Shown here piece by piece: positions 50,086-58,660 of a DNA stretch of 64,000 nt; position 1 is the first letter of the stretch; each line of letters begins with the position of its first letter. Under the pieces are notes generated by a model, which worked only from the letters and a program-made list of their open reading frames with translations, ran no database searches and had not been told where the DNA came from. This DNA comes from a virus: positions 1-64,000 of the IMG/VR virus record IMGVR_UViG_3300042887_005324. One strand, 5' to 3'. Both the position numbers and the translations under genes were made by a program.

Positions 50086-51696
50086 ATGGCAACTTATAGT
50101 ACAGGTACACCTCCAACTAACGCACTTAAATTAAATACTCTTCAGGATATATTTAATAGTCTAGCTGATAATACATCAGGTTCTATTGTACCTAAAAATT
50201 TTAGAGATGGATTTTACACAGTTTGGGAAAATATTATGTTCAAACCAACAACTGCTGGTGGAACCGAATATATTGGTATCGATAAGTCGGATTTTAGAGA
50301 AAAGATTTTTTTAGGTAAAAAAACTGTTAATAATCAGTTTATAATGAATAACAATTTGTTGTCATCAGATGTTGATATTTTTTTCTATAACACAAAAACT
50401 GAACCTCAATTAAACTACAATACAAAAATAGCTTTTCTTGCCGGTACTGGTTCTCATATAGTAAATGGTAATATTGTGGCTCCGTATATTGAGTCACAAA
50501 GAACTACTGGATTCTCATTAGACTTCAATATAGTCAACCCATCATACTACACATCTGGCTCTATGAGTTTAGGAGGTAATATCAACATAAATAGTCAGAA
50601 TGGTAATATAGTTCTTAATAATGTAGTTTGGCCAACATCAAACAGTAATTTGAACTCATCTCAAGATGGATATGTTCTAAAGTACAAATGGATTGGTGGT
50701 ACTCCTTACGCAATTTGGGAAACTATGGCCTCTCAGTCTGTCACATCAATAACTTCAGCTGGTACTGTTTCAATTTCTGGTGGTAGTGTTTTGATTAGTG
50801 GTATCAATTATAATTTCTCATCAAATGTTCCAATGCCTAATGCGGTTGGTGGTATACCAGCAGGTACAACTTTCAGTAACATGCCACTTGCTCAGATAAT
50901 AAACTTGATGTTATATCCATACATCAGACCAACTTTAACTACAAATATTACGCCTGAGAATATAGAGGCTGGTGATACATCAAGTATCAGCAGTGTTAAA
51001 CTTAATTATACAATTACTAGAAGTTCAACATATTCAATAACAAGTTTGGCAGTTAGTCCATCATATACCGGAACAATTGTTAACCCATCAACTATTGGAA
51101 TTAGCAGTCCATTTACTGGATTTGTTACACCACAAATGACGAGTTTAATAAATCTATCATCTACACAATCTCATAAGTCCTTAACTTGGTCTATGTCGTT
51201 GGTAGATTCAAGAGGTTCAACAGCATCATCACAATCTATAATAAATGTCGTTACACCTTGGTATTATGGTACGGCAACTGTTTCTTGTACACAATCATCT
51301 GGAATAGGTAATATAAACAACATACTAGGAACATCGAGTACACCGATTCAATTTAGATTGACTCCTCTTTTAACTACGCCTGCTTTAACAGCATCTTCAA
51401 TTTATAATAAAACCGTTACACTACAAGGAAATGGTGTTTATATTTATTTTGGATATCCATCAACTTTCCCTGACTTGACATCAATTATCGACCAGACAGG
51501 TAATAATATTATTAGTTCATTCTACAAGTATACAATAAGTGGAATAACATCACCACATTCACCAAGTAGGTGGTCGAATAAAACATATAAATTCTATGTT
51601 TATGTCGGTTCAACGCCAGGAGCTACGGCTCCGTTACTAACTACTCTTGGAAGTTTTCCAAGTTATAGTTCTACTTACCAATTTAAATTTGTATAA
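50086..51696 (+). CDS. Putative tail fibre or other virion structural protein
   Basis: 536 residues, Ser/Thr/Asn/Gly-rich, beta-structured throughout. N-terminal ALKLNTLQDIFNSLADNTSG resembles attachment helices of fibre proteins; the middle has GGNININSQNGNIVLNN type repeats; C-terminal half has immunoglobulin-like spacing (YTITRSSTYSITSLAVSPSYTGT). Next gene is 17 bases downstream and similar in composition. Exact structural role unknown. Confidence 0.6.
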   Translation: MATYSTGTPPTNALKLNTLQDIFNSLADNTSGSIVPKNFRDGFYTVWENIMFKPTTAGGTEYIGIDKSDFREKIFLGKKTVNNQFIMNNNLLSSDVDIFFYNTKTEPQLNYNTKIAFLAGTGSHIVNGNIVAPYIESQRTTGFSLDFNIVNPSYYTSGSMSLGGNININSQNGNIVLNNVVWPTSNSNLNSSQDGYVLKYKWIGGTPYAIWETMASQSVTSITSAGTVSISGGSVLISGINYNFSSNVPMPNAVGGIPAGTTFSNMPLAQIINLMLYPYIRPTLTTNITPENIEAGDTSSISSVKLNYTITRSSTYSITSLAVSPSYTGTIVNPSTIGISSPFTGFVTPQMTSLINLSSTQSHKSLTWSMSLVDSRGSTASSQSIINVVTPWYYGTATVSCTQSSGIGNINNILGTSSTPIQFRLTPLLTTPALTASSIYNKTVTLQGNGVYIYFGYPSTFPDLTSIIDQTGNNIISSFYKYTISGITSPHSPSRWSNKTYKFYVYVGSTPGATAPLLTTLGSFPSYSSTYQFKFV

Positions 51697-51713
51697 AAAA
51701 ATAAAAAGATATA

Positions 51714-53657
51714 ATGGCTGGCATTTCTATAATAAGTAACTTTGATCTTAATCAATCTGTACCATTAGACTCAAGACAAGTTGTAAATGACACTTCGGCA
51801 AGACTGTCTATACAATATCCTTATGAAGGATTAAAAGTTTATCAACTCAGTAATCAACTTACTTATCTCTATGAGAATGGTACATGGAGTGTTGATCAAG
51901 GTGGTATCTTCGGTGGTAGTGGTAGTCTTATTGGTAATACAGAAATTAGTTATGGGAATATTGGTGTTACTGTATCTGAATCCTCATATACATTAAAACA
52001 TGTTGCTACATCCTCAGATACTAAACTTAGTTTGTCATCATATTACAATAGATTTGATTTCGGAACAACTGATATTGAATATGTGAATCAATTTAACTAT
52101 ACTGAAGACGGAGTTGAATACTCAGGACCTTACATTAAATTTAACTCGTTTGATACTAGTGGAAAAGGAAGTATAATATTTGGAGCAGGTGACTCACAGA
52201 CTAATACACTAAATGAAAGATTGAGAATATCATCTGATGGTAACATTGGTGTGTCATCGACAAATCCATATTCAATTTTTCAAATAAGTGATACAAATCC
52301 ATTATCTATATCAAAAGAGCTAACAAAAAATGTAATTTCGAGTAACTGGTATGGCAGTAGTGGAGTAGATTATGTTTTTGATCCATCTTTAGGTTCGAGT
52401 AAGATTGTAATGAACACTAACGGTGATATAGATATTTTCACAAGAGCTAATAGTGTAGTCGCAACTGCTTTTACACAGTCACTAAATATTTCGAAAAACT
52501 CAATTAGTTTTTTGGCAGATGTATCATCTAATGCTTGGTCTGGTGAAAATAAAGCTGTGACTTTGATAACACCTGAGAATTTGATCAACAATGTTGAACA
52601 CAGATACACAAAAATCCAAAATAATAATTGGGTATCTTTAGACTCATCATATATTGACACTACTAATAATTATTTGTTAATAAGTGATGCTGGTAATTCA
52701 TTTGATATTACAGTTGACCCGGGATATCTACTTACAGTCGGTACAATATCGACTGATGTATTCAGATATGCTACTGATATCAAAATTAGAAGAGGTATAA
52801 CACTTTATGATGTGCCAGATGGTACAGATATAAAGCTGAGAATTAAACACTCAACTTCACCTACACAATCACAATACAGATATTATTTGAAATTGAAGTC
52901 TGGATCATCTGATACTTCTACAAACATAGAGTCTGATTTTGATGAGTATAAAGTATTTGGTACAACATACTCACATAATCTATACATCGAGCATGTCCCA
53001 AATTCTACAACAAAGTACAATGGAGATATTATTAGCTTAACTAAATTTAACGGTGTTTGGCAAGTAACTAATGTTAATCGTGACAAGACCATAGTTGATT
53101 ATGTTACAAATTATAGTATTAATTATACCAACTCTTATACTAAGGCTAGTTGGGAAACTTCTTTCAATCCGAGTTTGACTGATAATATTTGGATAATTGA
53201 TCAAAGTACACCTAATTTGACAAACGGTGTTGGATCACAGAATCAAACATCTGCTACAAACTCAGTAACGATTACGGCAACCTCCTCTACGAGTAATAGT
53301 ATTAATTTAAATTTTAATGTTAGAAGTTACTCACCCGGAACTGCTTCCTTCAGAGCATTCATAAATTCAGCAGTTTCGTATGATAGACAATTTTATTTTT
53401 ATAACTTTGGTGCTAACGCTCTTGTACATGAAATTCGATGGTATTTGAAGTATCAAACTTCAAGCACTTGGGTTCAAATTGGTAGTCATAGAAATGGTTC
53501 AGCCGCTAATGGAAGTACAACTGTACCTTTTTACTCACAATCAGTATTTGTACCGGGTGGATACGATTTCAAGATCTTTATAAATGTTCCTTATGCTTTC
53601 GCAGCTTCTAATTCTAATCATAACATTAGTGTGAAAGTACTAGCTAGATTACATTAA
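51714..53657 (+). CDS. Putative tail fibre protein
   Basis: 647 residues. Near the start DLNQSVPLDSRQVV and GLKVYQLSNQLTYLYENGTW follow the opening often seen in phage fibre or neck-whisker proteins. A central RLRISSDGNIGVSSTNP motif (as in fibre/chaperone-linked repeats) and a Ser/Thr/Asn-rich C-terminal half follow. Stop overlaps the convergent gene by 4 bases. Confidence 0.65.
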   Translation: MAGISIISNFDLNQSVPLDSRQVVNDTSARLSIQYPYEGLKVYQLSNQLTYLYENGTWSVDQGGIFGGSGSLIGNTEISYGNIGVTVSESSYTLKHVATSSDTKLSLSSYYNRFDFGTTDIEYVNQFNYTEDGVEYSGPYIKFNSFDTSGKGSIIFGAGDSQTNTLNERLRISSDGNIGVSSTNPYSIFQISDTNPLSISKELTKNVISSNWYGSSGVDYVFDPSLGSSKIVMNTNGDIDIFTRANSVVATAFTQSLNISKNSISFLADVSSNAWSGENKAVTLITPENLINNVEHRYTKIQNNNWVSLDSSYIDTTNNYLLISDAGNSFDITVDPGYLLTVGTISTDVFRYATDIKIRRGITLYDVPDGTDIKLRIKHSTSPTQSQYRYYLKLKSGSSDTSTNIESDFDEYKVFGTTYSHNLYIEHVPNSTTKYNGDIISLTKFNGVWQVTNVNRDKTIVDYVTNYSINYTNSYTKASWETSFNPSLTDNIWIIDQSTPNLTNGVGSQNQTSATNSVTITATSSTSNSINLNFNVRSYSPGTASFRAFINSAVSYDRQFYFYNFGANALVHEIRWYLKYQTSSTWVQIGSHRNGSAANGSTTVPFYSQSVFVPGGYDFKIFINVPYAFAASNSNHNISVKVLARLH

Positions 53658-54331
53658 TTGATCTTCTCAAACCAATAATTGAAGTAAATAAAGTTATTGT
53701 TTACTAGGTTGAAATATTCGTTTTTGAATTTGATTACAATTTTGTTATCGTAGGCTCTTACTAATTCAACCTCTGAATCTTTTTCTAATCTTAATGCTCT
53801 GCCAGTTTCAGTTGAATAACAGTTGACATAATCATTGACTAGTTTATATTTACCTTCTTCTGGTAAAAGCCAAGATTTTATTGTCTTGATTATAAGACCT
53901 TTTGTTCTGATTATCCATTCTTTGCTTTGTACTAAATCAAAGTCTTTGAAAACTTCTGATTTGAAAATTGGATTTCTATCTAATATATTTTGAATTACTC
54001 CAAAATATTCTTCGTCATCAATTTTGAAACTTATAAAAACATCAAAATTAATATTATTTGCATTTACTATTCTTAATATTTTAAGTGATTGTAATTTTTG
54101 ATCTTCTAATGACAATTTAGATTTTAGAGTTCTAAAGGATGAACTATTTGAAAGAGAATGTAGAATATTATTGATTCTAGACATACCAGCTCTTATTCCA
54201 TCTTCGTGCTTATCAAACGCATTTACTGATAATTGTGGGTTATCAACATGTACCGCCATTTGTGCTGAATCTGGATTCAATCTTTGTGCGTTGAACTCAG
54301 TAAACTCTAAAATTAATTTATTATGTTTCAT
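53654..54331 (-). CDS. Hypothetical protein
   Basis: 225 residues beginning MKHNKLILEFTEFNAQR, a loose version of the shared peptide. N-terminal helical half, then strands with KWIIRTKGLIIKTIKS-like segments. No catalytic motif. Preceded by the TTTAATATATA box at 6 bases. Confidence 0.58.
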   Translation of the reverse strand: MKHNKLILEFTEFNAQRLNPDSAQMAVHVDNPQLSVNAFDKHEDGIRAGMSRINNILHSLSNSSSFRTLKSKLSLEDQKLQSLKILRIVNANNINFDVFISFKIDDEEYFGVIQNILDRNPIFKSEVFKDFDLVQSKEWIIRTKGLIIKTIKSWLLPEEGKYKLVNDYVNCYSTETGRALRLEKDSEVELVRAYDNKIVIKFKNEYFNLVNNNFIYFNYWFEKIN

Positions 54332-54337
54332 TATTAA

Positions 54338-54348
54338 TATATATTAAA
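54338..54348 (-). promoter_or_regulatory. TTTAATATATA box, 6 nt before ATG of 54331
   Basis: Exact minus-strand copy. The plus-strand gene at 54364 begins 15 bases beyond, so the box region may work in both directions. Confidence 0.55.
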
Positions 54349-54363
54349 AAATAAATCTTGAAT

Positions 54364-54672
54364 ATGAAGATTCGTAAGTTCTATGAAGCAGAAGAAACAG
54401 TTGATATATCAAATGAAAGAGTAAAAGAGTTGATTGATCAATTATCTGGTATAAATACTCTCATAGATTCAAAGAAAACAGAATTAATGTCAATATTGAG
54501 CGAATTGTCAAATTTCAGAAGTAAATCAACTAAATCAAATGATCAAATTGATGACTCGGTATCTAATTTAGAAACTATAGAAACTAAAATTTCTGATATA
54601 TCTACATCTTTAGACACAGTGGTAAACAATCTAAAAGACTATAACGATTCTGGTAGAAAATATCTTTATTAA
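54364..54672 (+). CDS. Coiled-coil protein with targeting-like peptide
   Basis: 102 residues from ATG 54364 (TTG at 54358 is in frame but less likely). Starts MKIRKFYEAEE. Residues ~15-95 form an uninterrupted heptad-like helix (LIDQLSGINTLIDSKKTEL, then SNLETIETKISDI). May be a small internal or assembly protein. Confidence 0.6.
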   Translation: MKIRKFYEAEETVDISNERVKELIDQLSGINTLIDSKKTELMSILSELSNFRSKSTKSNDQIDDSVSNLETIETKISDISTSLDTVVNNLKDYNDSGRKYLY

Positions 54673-54701
54673 TCTTTTTCATAATCTCGTATATAACTAA
54701 A

Positions 54702-55115
54702 ATGAAAAAGGAAAGAGATGAGTATAAGTATATTGTTTATTTTTATTCAGAGCCTAACTTTATGGTATTAGAAAATGAATCAATTATAGATATTTCACTT
54801 CATGAAGATCTTAAAAGGGTAGATATTAATTATTCTGATTATTTTTTTGATTTTAACTTAAAAAACTGCAAAGATTCAGAATTTACAGTCGTTACTCAAT
54901 GTTATAACAGAGTTGGTCAATTTTTAGAACAACTTGAGATTAGTGGCGATACTATATCATTTGATAATAATATTCTCACTCTTAATTATGAACAATTGAC
55001 TTCAAATAAAGCTTGGGCTTCAATAAATCAACTCTGGGAAAAAGCATCTGATGTCTACAATAGAGAAAGAATTTCTTACTATAGGCAAAGTAAAATTGAA
55101 AGAATTTTAAAATAA
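54702..55115 (+). CDS. Hypothetical protein
   Basis: 137 residues, alternating acidic and aromatic strands (YKYIVYFYSEPNF, YSDYFFDFNL) and a helical C-terminus ending KIERILK. No recognised family. Followed by a bidirectional terminator. Confidence 0.55.
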   Translation: MKKERDEYKYIVYFYSEPNFMVLENESIIDISLHEDLKRVDINYSDYFFDFNLKNCKDSEFTVVTQCYNRVGQFLEQLEISGDTISFDNNILTLNYEQLTSNKAWASINQLWEKASDVYNRERISYYRQSKIERILK

Positions 55116-55116
55116 A

Positions 55117-55139
55117 AAAATCCACATTAAGTGGATTTT
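55117..55139. terminator. Bidirectional terminator
   Basis: AAAATCCAC/GTGGATTTT stem with five-base loop, between converging genes. Confidence 0.85.
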
Positions 55140-55158
55140 CAGTTTTTTAGAATTAGTA

Positions 55159-55656
55159 TTATTTATTATAAGTTAATTTATAAATTGTTTTATACATTAA
55201 AGCAATAACTTCATCAATAATATTATGCATATGTGTATCTTCAGCCTTAATACACTTTCTTTCCGTCTTAGTAAATTCAACTACTTCTTTGAAGTAATCT
55301 AATTTATCTTTTGATTTAGAATCAGCTGTATCTATTACATCATATTCTTCGATTAATTCATACTGACCTTGATAGATTTCAACGATGTCATCAATAAATT
55401 CAATAACTTCATTATAATAAGTTTCTAAAGCTAAATGTGCAGCGTGAGAACCCATATCTCCTTTAACAGTCCAGTGATAAACTTGAGCCATTTCTCTACT
55501 TTCTAATAACTTAGAAATAAATTTAGCTACATCAGATTTAGTAGATTCAACTTTTGTTTCTGTATTTGTATCTGGTGTTTCTGTTTTTTGTGAATCAAGA
55601 GTAACTTCTTGCTCGTTTATTCTTCTAACAGGTTTGAAGTCTGAAAACTTTTTCAT
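55159..55656 (-). CDS. Ferritin-like/DUF5856-type helical protein with targeting-like peptide
   Basis: 165 residues. N-terminus MKKFSDFKPVRRINEQE matches the shared peptide and ends in an I-N-E, a possible protease site. From residue ~45 a helical bundle has EMAQVYHWTVKGDMGSHAAH, YYNEVIEFIDDIVEIYQGQ and a later helix with HMHNIIDEV, like Dps/ferritin-related phage proteins. Metal binding not certain. Co-transcribed with 55665-55895. Confidence 0.62.
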   Translation of the reverse strand: MKKFSDFKPVRRINEQEVTLDSQKTETPDTNTETKVESTKSDVAKFISKLLESREMAQVYHWTVKGDMGSHAAHLALETYYNEVIEFIDDIVEIYQGQYELIEEYDVIDTADSKSKDKLDYFKEVVEFTKTERKCIKAEDTHMHNIIDEVIALMYKTIYKLTYNK

Positions 55657-55664
55657 AAATAAAT

Positions 55665-55895
55665 TTATTTTTTATTAGATTCGTTCAACATTATTTTGTT
55701 GTATTCATCTTTTGTAATTTCTACAATATCGGAAATTCGAAATTCGGATTGGCTTTTAATAGAACCTAATTCAGAATCAGCTAAATAACCAGCTTCTCCT
55801 TCATTTCCTGCTTTTAGAACTAATTCTACTTCAGATTGAATCTTATAATATTTTTCTGATTCAACATTTTCAACAATTTTAGTAAATCTTTTCAT
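55665..55895 (-). CDS. Small protein with targeting-like peptide
   Basis: 76 residues, MKRFTKIVENVESEKY start, then VELVLKAGNEGEAGYLADSELG and IVEITKDEYNKIM. Located directly after a TTTAATATATA box and 8 bases before the ferritin-like gene. Function unknown. Confidence 0.6.
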   Translation of the reverse strand: MKRFTKIVENVESEKYYKIQSEVELVLKAGNEGEAGYLADSELGSIKSQSEFRISDIVEITKDEYNKIMLNESNKK

Positions 55896-55900
55896 AGAAA

Positions 55901-55911
55901 TATATATTAAA
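55901..55911 (-). promoter_or_regulatory. TTTAATATATA box, 5 nt before ATG of 55895
   Basis: Exact minus-strand copy, in the gap to the divergent HExxH gene. Confidence 0.55.
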
Positions 55912-55941
55912 AATAATTTTTACTTTTTTATATATACAGTG

Positions 55942-57030
55942 ATGAAAGAACTTTCTTTAATTAGCGAAGCATTAGGTGTTGCTAAGTCAACAACATTCTA
56001 TACAAAAAGGCTTACTAAAATGGTAATCGACGAATTCTATGATTTTGTTGATGATGCAAAGACACTTGGTAAAGGAGCAAGTGAGCCATATGTTGGTGAT
56101 AAAGCTTTAAGTTATTACCAAATTAAAAATTTAATACCATCAACAGATAGAGATGTTTATCTAGACTTTCCGGTAAGTGAAATTCTAGTATCAGTCATCA
56201 TTGAAAAGAAAGATAGAGAAGAAATGCTTGACTCAGATGGATTTGAAGTACCATATTTAATTGGTGGTTATGCTTCACCTTTTGCAAAAGGTAGAGAAAA
56301 ATATGCAACACGATTCAAACCATCAATAAGACAAAAAGTAGACCATAGCTTATCAATTCATTTGACTATAGAAATAAACTACGGTAATAAATTTAGAAAG
56401 ATATCAACATCTCACCCACAATTTGAGAACACACATTTATTTAAAAAAGTAGAAAGTGTTATTTTACACGAACTAAATCATTTATATGAATTCTATAAAA
56501 GGAGACTATCTGGATCATCATCAATAGGTACTTCACTTACCTGGGCTTCTATAGGTGAGGATATTTATAAAGACTTACCAAAAGATGTTATCAAATACTG
56601 GCAAGATGAGTTTACAACATATATTTATGCTGCTGAAAAACATGAGTTGAATGCTCAAGTTCAAGAGATGAAAGCTTACTCAGATAAGATGAATTTCGAT
56701 AAATTCAGAAGATTATTTCAGTACAAACAAGCGAAAGACATGCAGTCTTGGAATTATGAAGAATTCTTAAATGAAATGACTAATAGACTTGATAAACATA
56801 AATTAACTATCTCAATTGTTGATATTATGAAAGAACAGTTTATTCTTGAATATGAGAAAAATCTAAAAGAATTAGATGAAATACCAAAAATTGATCCAGT
56901 AAAACTAAGAAAAATGTCTACTGAAAAGTTTTTCAAATTCTTTGAAAAAATAATCAAAGAGGCTGGAGAAACTCTTATTAGAGGATACTGTAGATTATAC
57001 GCATTAAAAGAAATAAAAAAAGAGTACTAA
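55942..57030 (+). CDS. Zinc metallopeptidase-like protein (HExxH)
   Basis: 362 residues from ATG 55942 (GTG 55939 just before). SVILHELNHLYEFYK near residue 175-190 has HELNH, an HExxH zinc motif in a hydrophobic helix. N-terminus MKELSLISEALGV is a loose version of the shared peptide. The rest is helical and Lys/Glu-rich (KDMQSWNYEEFLNEM). A third metal ligand was not identified, so catalysis is only probable. Confidence 0.6.
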   Translation: MKELSLISEALGVAKSTTFYTKRLTKMVIDEFYDFVDDAKTLGKGASEPYVGDKALSYYQIKNLIPSTDRDVYLDFPVSEILVSVIIEKKDREEMLDSDGFEVPYLIGGYASPFAKGREKYATRFKPSIRQKVDHSLSIHLTIEINYGNKFRKISTSHPQFENTHLFKKVESVILHELNHLYEFYKRRLSGSSSIGTSLTWASIGEDIYKDLPKDVIKYWQDEFTTYIYAAEKHELNAQVQEMKAYSDKMNFDKFRRLFQYKQAKDMQSWNYEEFLNEMTNRLDKHKLTISIVDIMKEQFILEYEKNLKELDEIPKIDPVKLRKMSTEKFFKFFEKIIKEAGETLIRGYCRLYALKEIKKEY

Positions 57031-57045
57031 AAAGTACTCTTTTTT
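57016..57045 (+). terminator. Terminator
   Basis: AGAGTACT/AGTACTCT stem with a four-base loop, extended by A and T runs, overlapping the end of the HExxH gene. Confidence 0.85.
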
Positions 57046-57090
57046 ATTAGAAGGGATATTTGTTTATGTCAAAACCGTAAGGTACCCTTC

Positions 57091-57816
57091 TTAAAATTTC
57101 TTTAGAACTTCTCGATTATAGTAATCTTCGAATCCTTCAAGTTGTTTATCAATACTGTCAGACTTATCTAAACCAATAATCTCATCAATCAATCCAAATT
57201 CTAAAGCTTCATGTGAATTAAACCATTTATCTCTTCTTGAAGAATCTAACATTTCTTCAAATGTTTTTCCACAATTCTTTGCGAGAAGTTTGAAAAGAAT
57301 GTAGTTGTACTTTTCAGCTTCGATTTGATTAATTCTCGTATCTTCGATTACACCGCTAGTTCCGTGACTTACTTGGTGAGTCATAACTTTAGAGTAAATC
57401 AAAGAAGAACGCTTTCCTTTTGTTCCTGAAGAAAGTAAAACTGAACCCATACTTGCACACATTCCTAAATTGACAGTTGCTACATCAGATGAAATATAGT
57501 TCATCAAATCGACAATACCTAGTCCACACATAACTGATCCACCTGGTGAATTGATATAAAGAGTAATATCTTTCTTTTCTACTGAATCTAAAAATAACAA
57601 CTGTGCTTGAACAATATCTGACATGTGTTGATCTACTGGACCAGAAAGCCAAATGATTCGTTCTCTCATTAATCTTGAGAATACATCAATCTGTGTCATA
57701 TTCAGTTGTCTTTCCTCTAAGATGTATGGGGTTAGACCATTTTCAAATTGATCAAGAGAAGTTGAAGATATTCCTTGACTTTTTGCAAATTTTTTAAATT
57801 CTTTTCCTAAGTTCAT
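57091..57816 (-). CDS. clpP: ClpP-family serine protease
   Basis: 241 residues. Catalytic triad Ser122 in GMCASMGSVLL, His147 in MTHQVS and Asp196 in RRDKWF; the spacings 25 and 49 equal those of E. coli ClpP. YINSPGGSV forms the oxyanion loop. The N-terminal ~45 residues are longer than usual. It could work with host ClpX/ClpA, replace the host peptidase or act as a prohead protease; the T4-type protease gene is not in the window. Regulated from an AT-rich leader upstream. Confidence 0.93.
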   Translation of the reverse strand: MNLGKEFKKFAKSQGISSTSLDQFENGLTPYILEERQLNMTQIDVFSRLMRERIIWLSGPVDQHMSDIVQAQLLFLDSVEKKDITLYINSPGGSVMCGLGIVDLMNYISSDVATVNLGMCASMGSVLLSSGTKGKRSSLIYSKVMTHQVSHGTSGVIEDTRINQIEAEKYNYILFKLLAKNCGKTFEEMLDSSRRDKWFNSHEALEFGLIDEIIGLDKSDSIDKQLEGFEDYYNREVLKKF

Positions 57817-57862
57817 AATTTTAATATTTAAGTAATTGTTGTATAAAAAAAAGTTATAAAGT

Positions 57863-58348
57863 TTACTTTACATAAGATAACCACTTATTGATTTGATGTT
57901 CAGTCATTTCAACGATTTGTTGTTTTGTGAATCCAAGTTGTATCATCATACCAAAGATCATGATCATAACATCACAAGATTCTAATAGAGCTTTCTGAAT
58001 AACTTCTTTTTCAGAGTCATTAGTGAATTTATATCCAGACATTTTAAGTATCTCAGCAGAAAGTTCACCAACTTCTTCTGTTAATTTCAAACATTTTTCT
58101 GGGAGTGTTACTCTTTTTTCTAACTCACATGCATTTTTTACTAAATTGTATAGATAATCAAATGAGTAGTCGGCTTCTTGTGGTAATTCTATAGGATAAT
58201 TCTTTCTTTCATAATCATCAATCAATATAGAAAGTATTTCAGCTTTGTCACCATCTTTTGAACCTAATTCAGCATGAAAAATTGATTCAAGTTCATGAAG
58301 AGCAGTTTGATAATCGTCTTCATTTCTTATAGGTTTTAAATTCATCAT
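57863..58348 (-). CDS. Fusion of HigA-type N-terminal domain and MazG-like pyrophosphohydrolase
   Basis: 161 residues from ATG 58348 (M-M start; 58345 also possible; a longer frame to 58438 has a hydrophobic unlikely extension). Residues ~1-55 follow the N-terminus found in HigA-like antitoxins (MNLKPIRNEDDYQTALHELE, GSKDGDKAEILSILIDDYE); instead of the HTH, residues ~75-160 carry MazG motifs: CLKLTEEVGELSAEILKM (EExxE) and ESCDVMIMIFGM (ExxD). It may hydrolyse (d)NTPs or alarmone. Preceded by TTTG-16-TATATTTG. Confidence 0.68.
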   Translation of the reverse strand: MMNLKPIRNEDDYQTALHELESIFHAELGSKDGDKAEILSILIDDYERKNYPIELPQEADYSFDYLYNLVKNACELEKRVTLPEKCLKLTEEVGELSAEILKMSGYKFTNDSEKEVIQKALLESCDVMIMIFGMMIQLGFTKQQIVEMTEHQINKWLSYVK

Positions 58349-58352
58349 ATTG

Positions 58353-58360
58353 CAAATATA
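58353..58360 (-). promoter_or_regulatory. Host-type TATATTTG box, 4 nt before ATG of 58348
   Basis: Minus-strand TATATTTG with a TTTG 16 bases upstream: a good Bacteroidota promoter, with start codon only 4 bases away. Confidence 0.6.
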
Positions 58361-58380
58361 TGGAAATTGAGTTAAACAAA

Positions 58381-58390
58381 TTAATATATA
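58381..58390 (+). promoter_or_regulatory. TTAATATATA box upstream of 58411
   Basis: Plus-strand copy of the recurrent box, 20 bases before the ATG; faces away from the host-type promoter of the divergent gene. Confidence 0.48.
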
Positions 58391-58410
58391 CAGAAAAACA
58401 TACCTTTTAT

Positions 58411-58659
58411 ATGAAATTTGTAAAAAAGTTTGATTCATTTATAAAAGAATCCACTGAGACGAAAGAAAGTCCAGTAATTACTCCACCATTAACTGAACCA
58501 AAAAGACCAGTTGCGCCAGATAAAGAAAAGATTGAAAGACCAAGTGTAGATCCTGATCCAAAAGCAGAAAAAAAGGTTGATGAATTAGATGTTGTTAAGA
58601 GATTTATTGCTGAGGTAAATGCAAAAGGTGAATCAGTAAAAAAATATTTAAATAAATAA
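58411..58659 (+). CDS. Small Pro/Lys-rich protein with strong targeting-like peptide
   Basis: 82 residues from ATG 58411; the longer frame to 58360 is not needed because the peptide MKFVKKFDSFIKES starts here. A Pro-rich linker (VITPPLTEPKRPVAP) and a helix ELDVVKRFIAEVNAKG follow. One base before the next gene. Confidence 0.65.
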   Translation: MKFVKKFDSFIKESTETKESPVITPPLTEPKRPVAPDKEKIERPSVDPDPKAEKKVDELDVVKRFIAEVNAKGESVKKYLNK

Positions 58660-58660
58660 T

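Noticed and set aside
57863-58438. Longer MazG frame starting at 58438
   Set aside because: The extra 30 residues are hydrophobic and would overlap the divergent gene start and both promoters; the M-M start at 58348/58345 follows a good host-type promoter.
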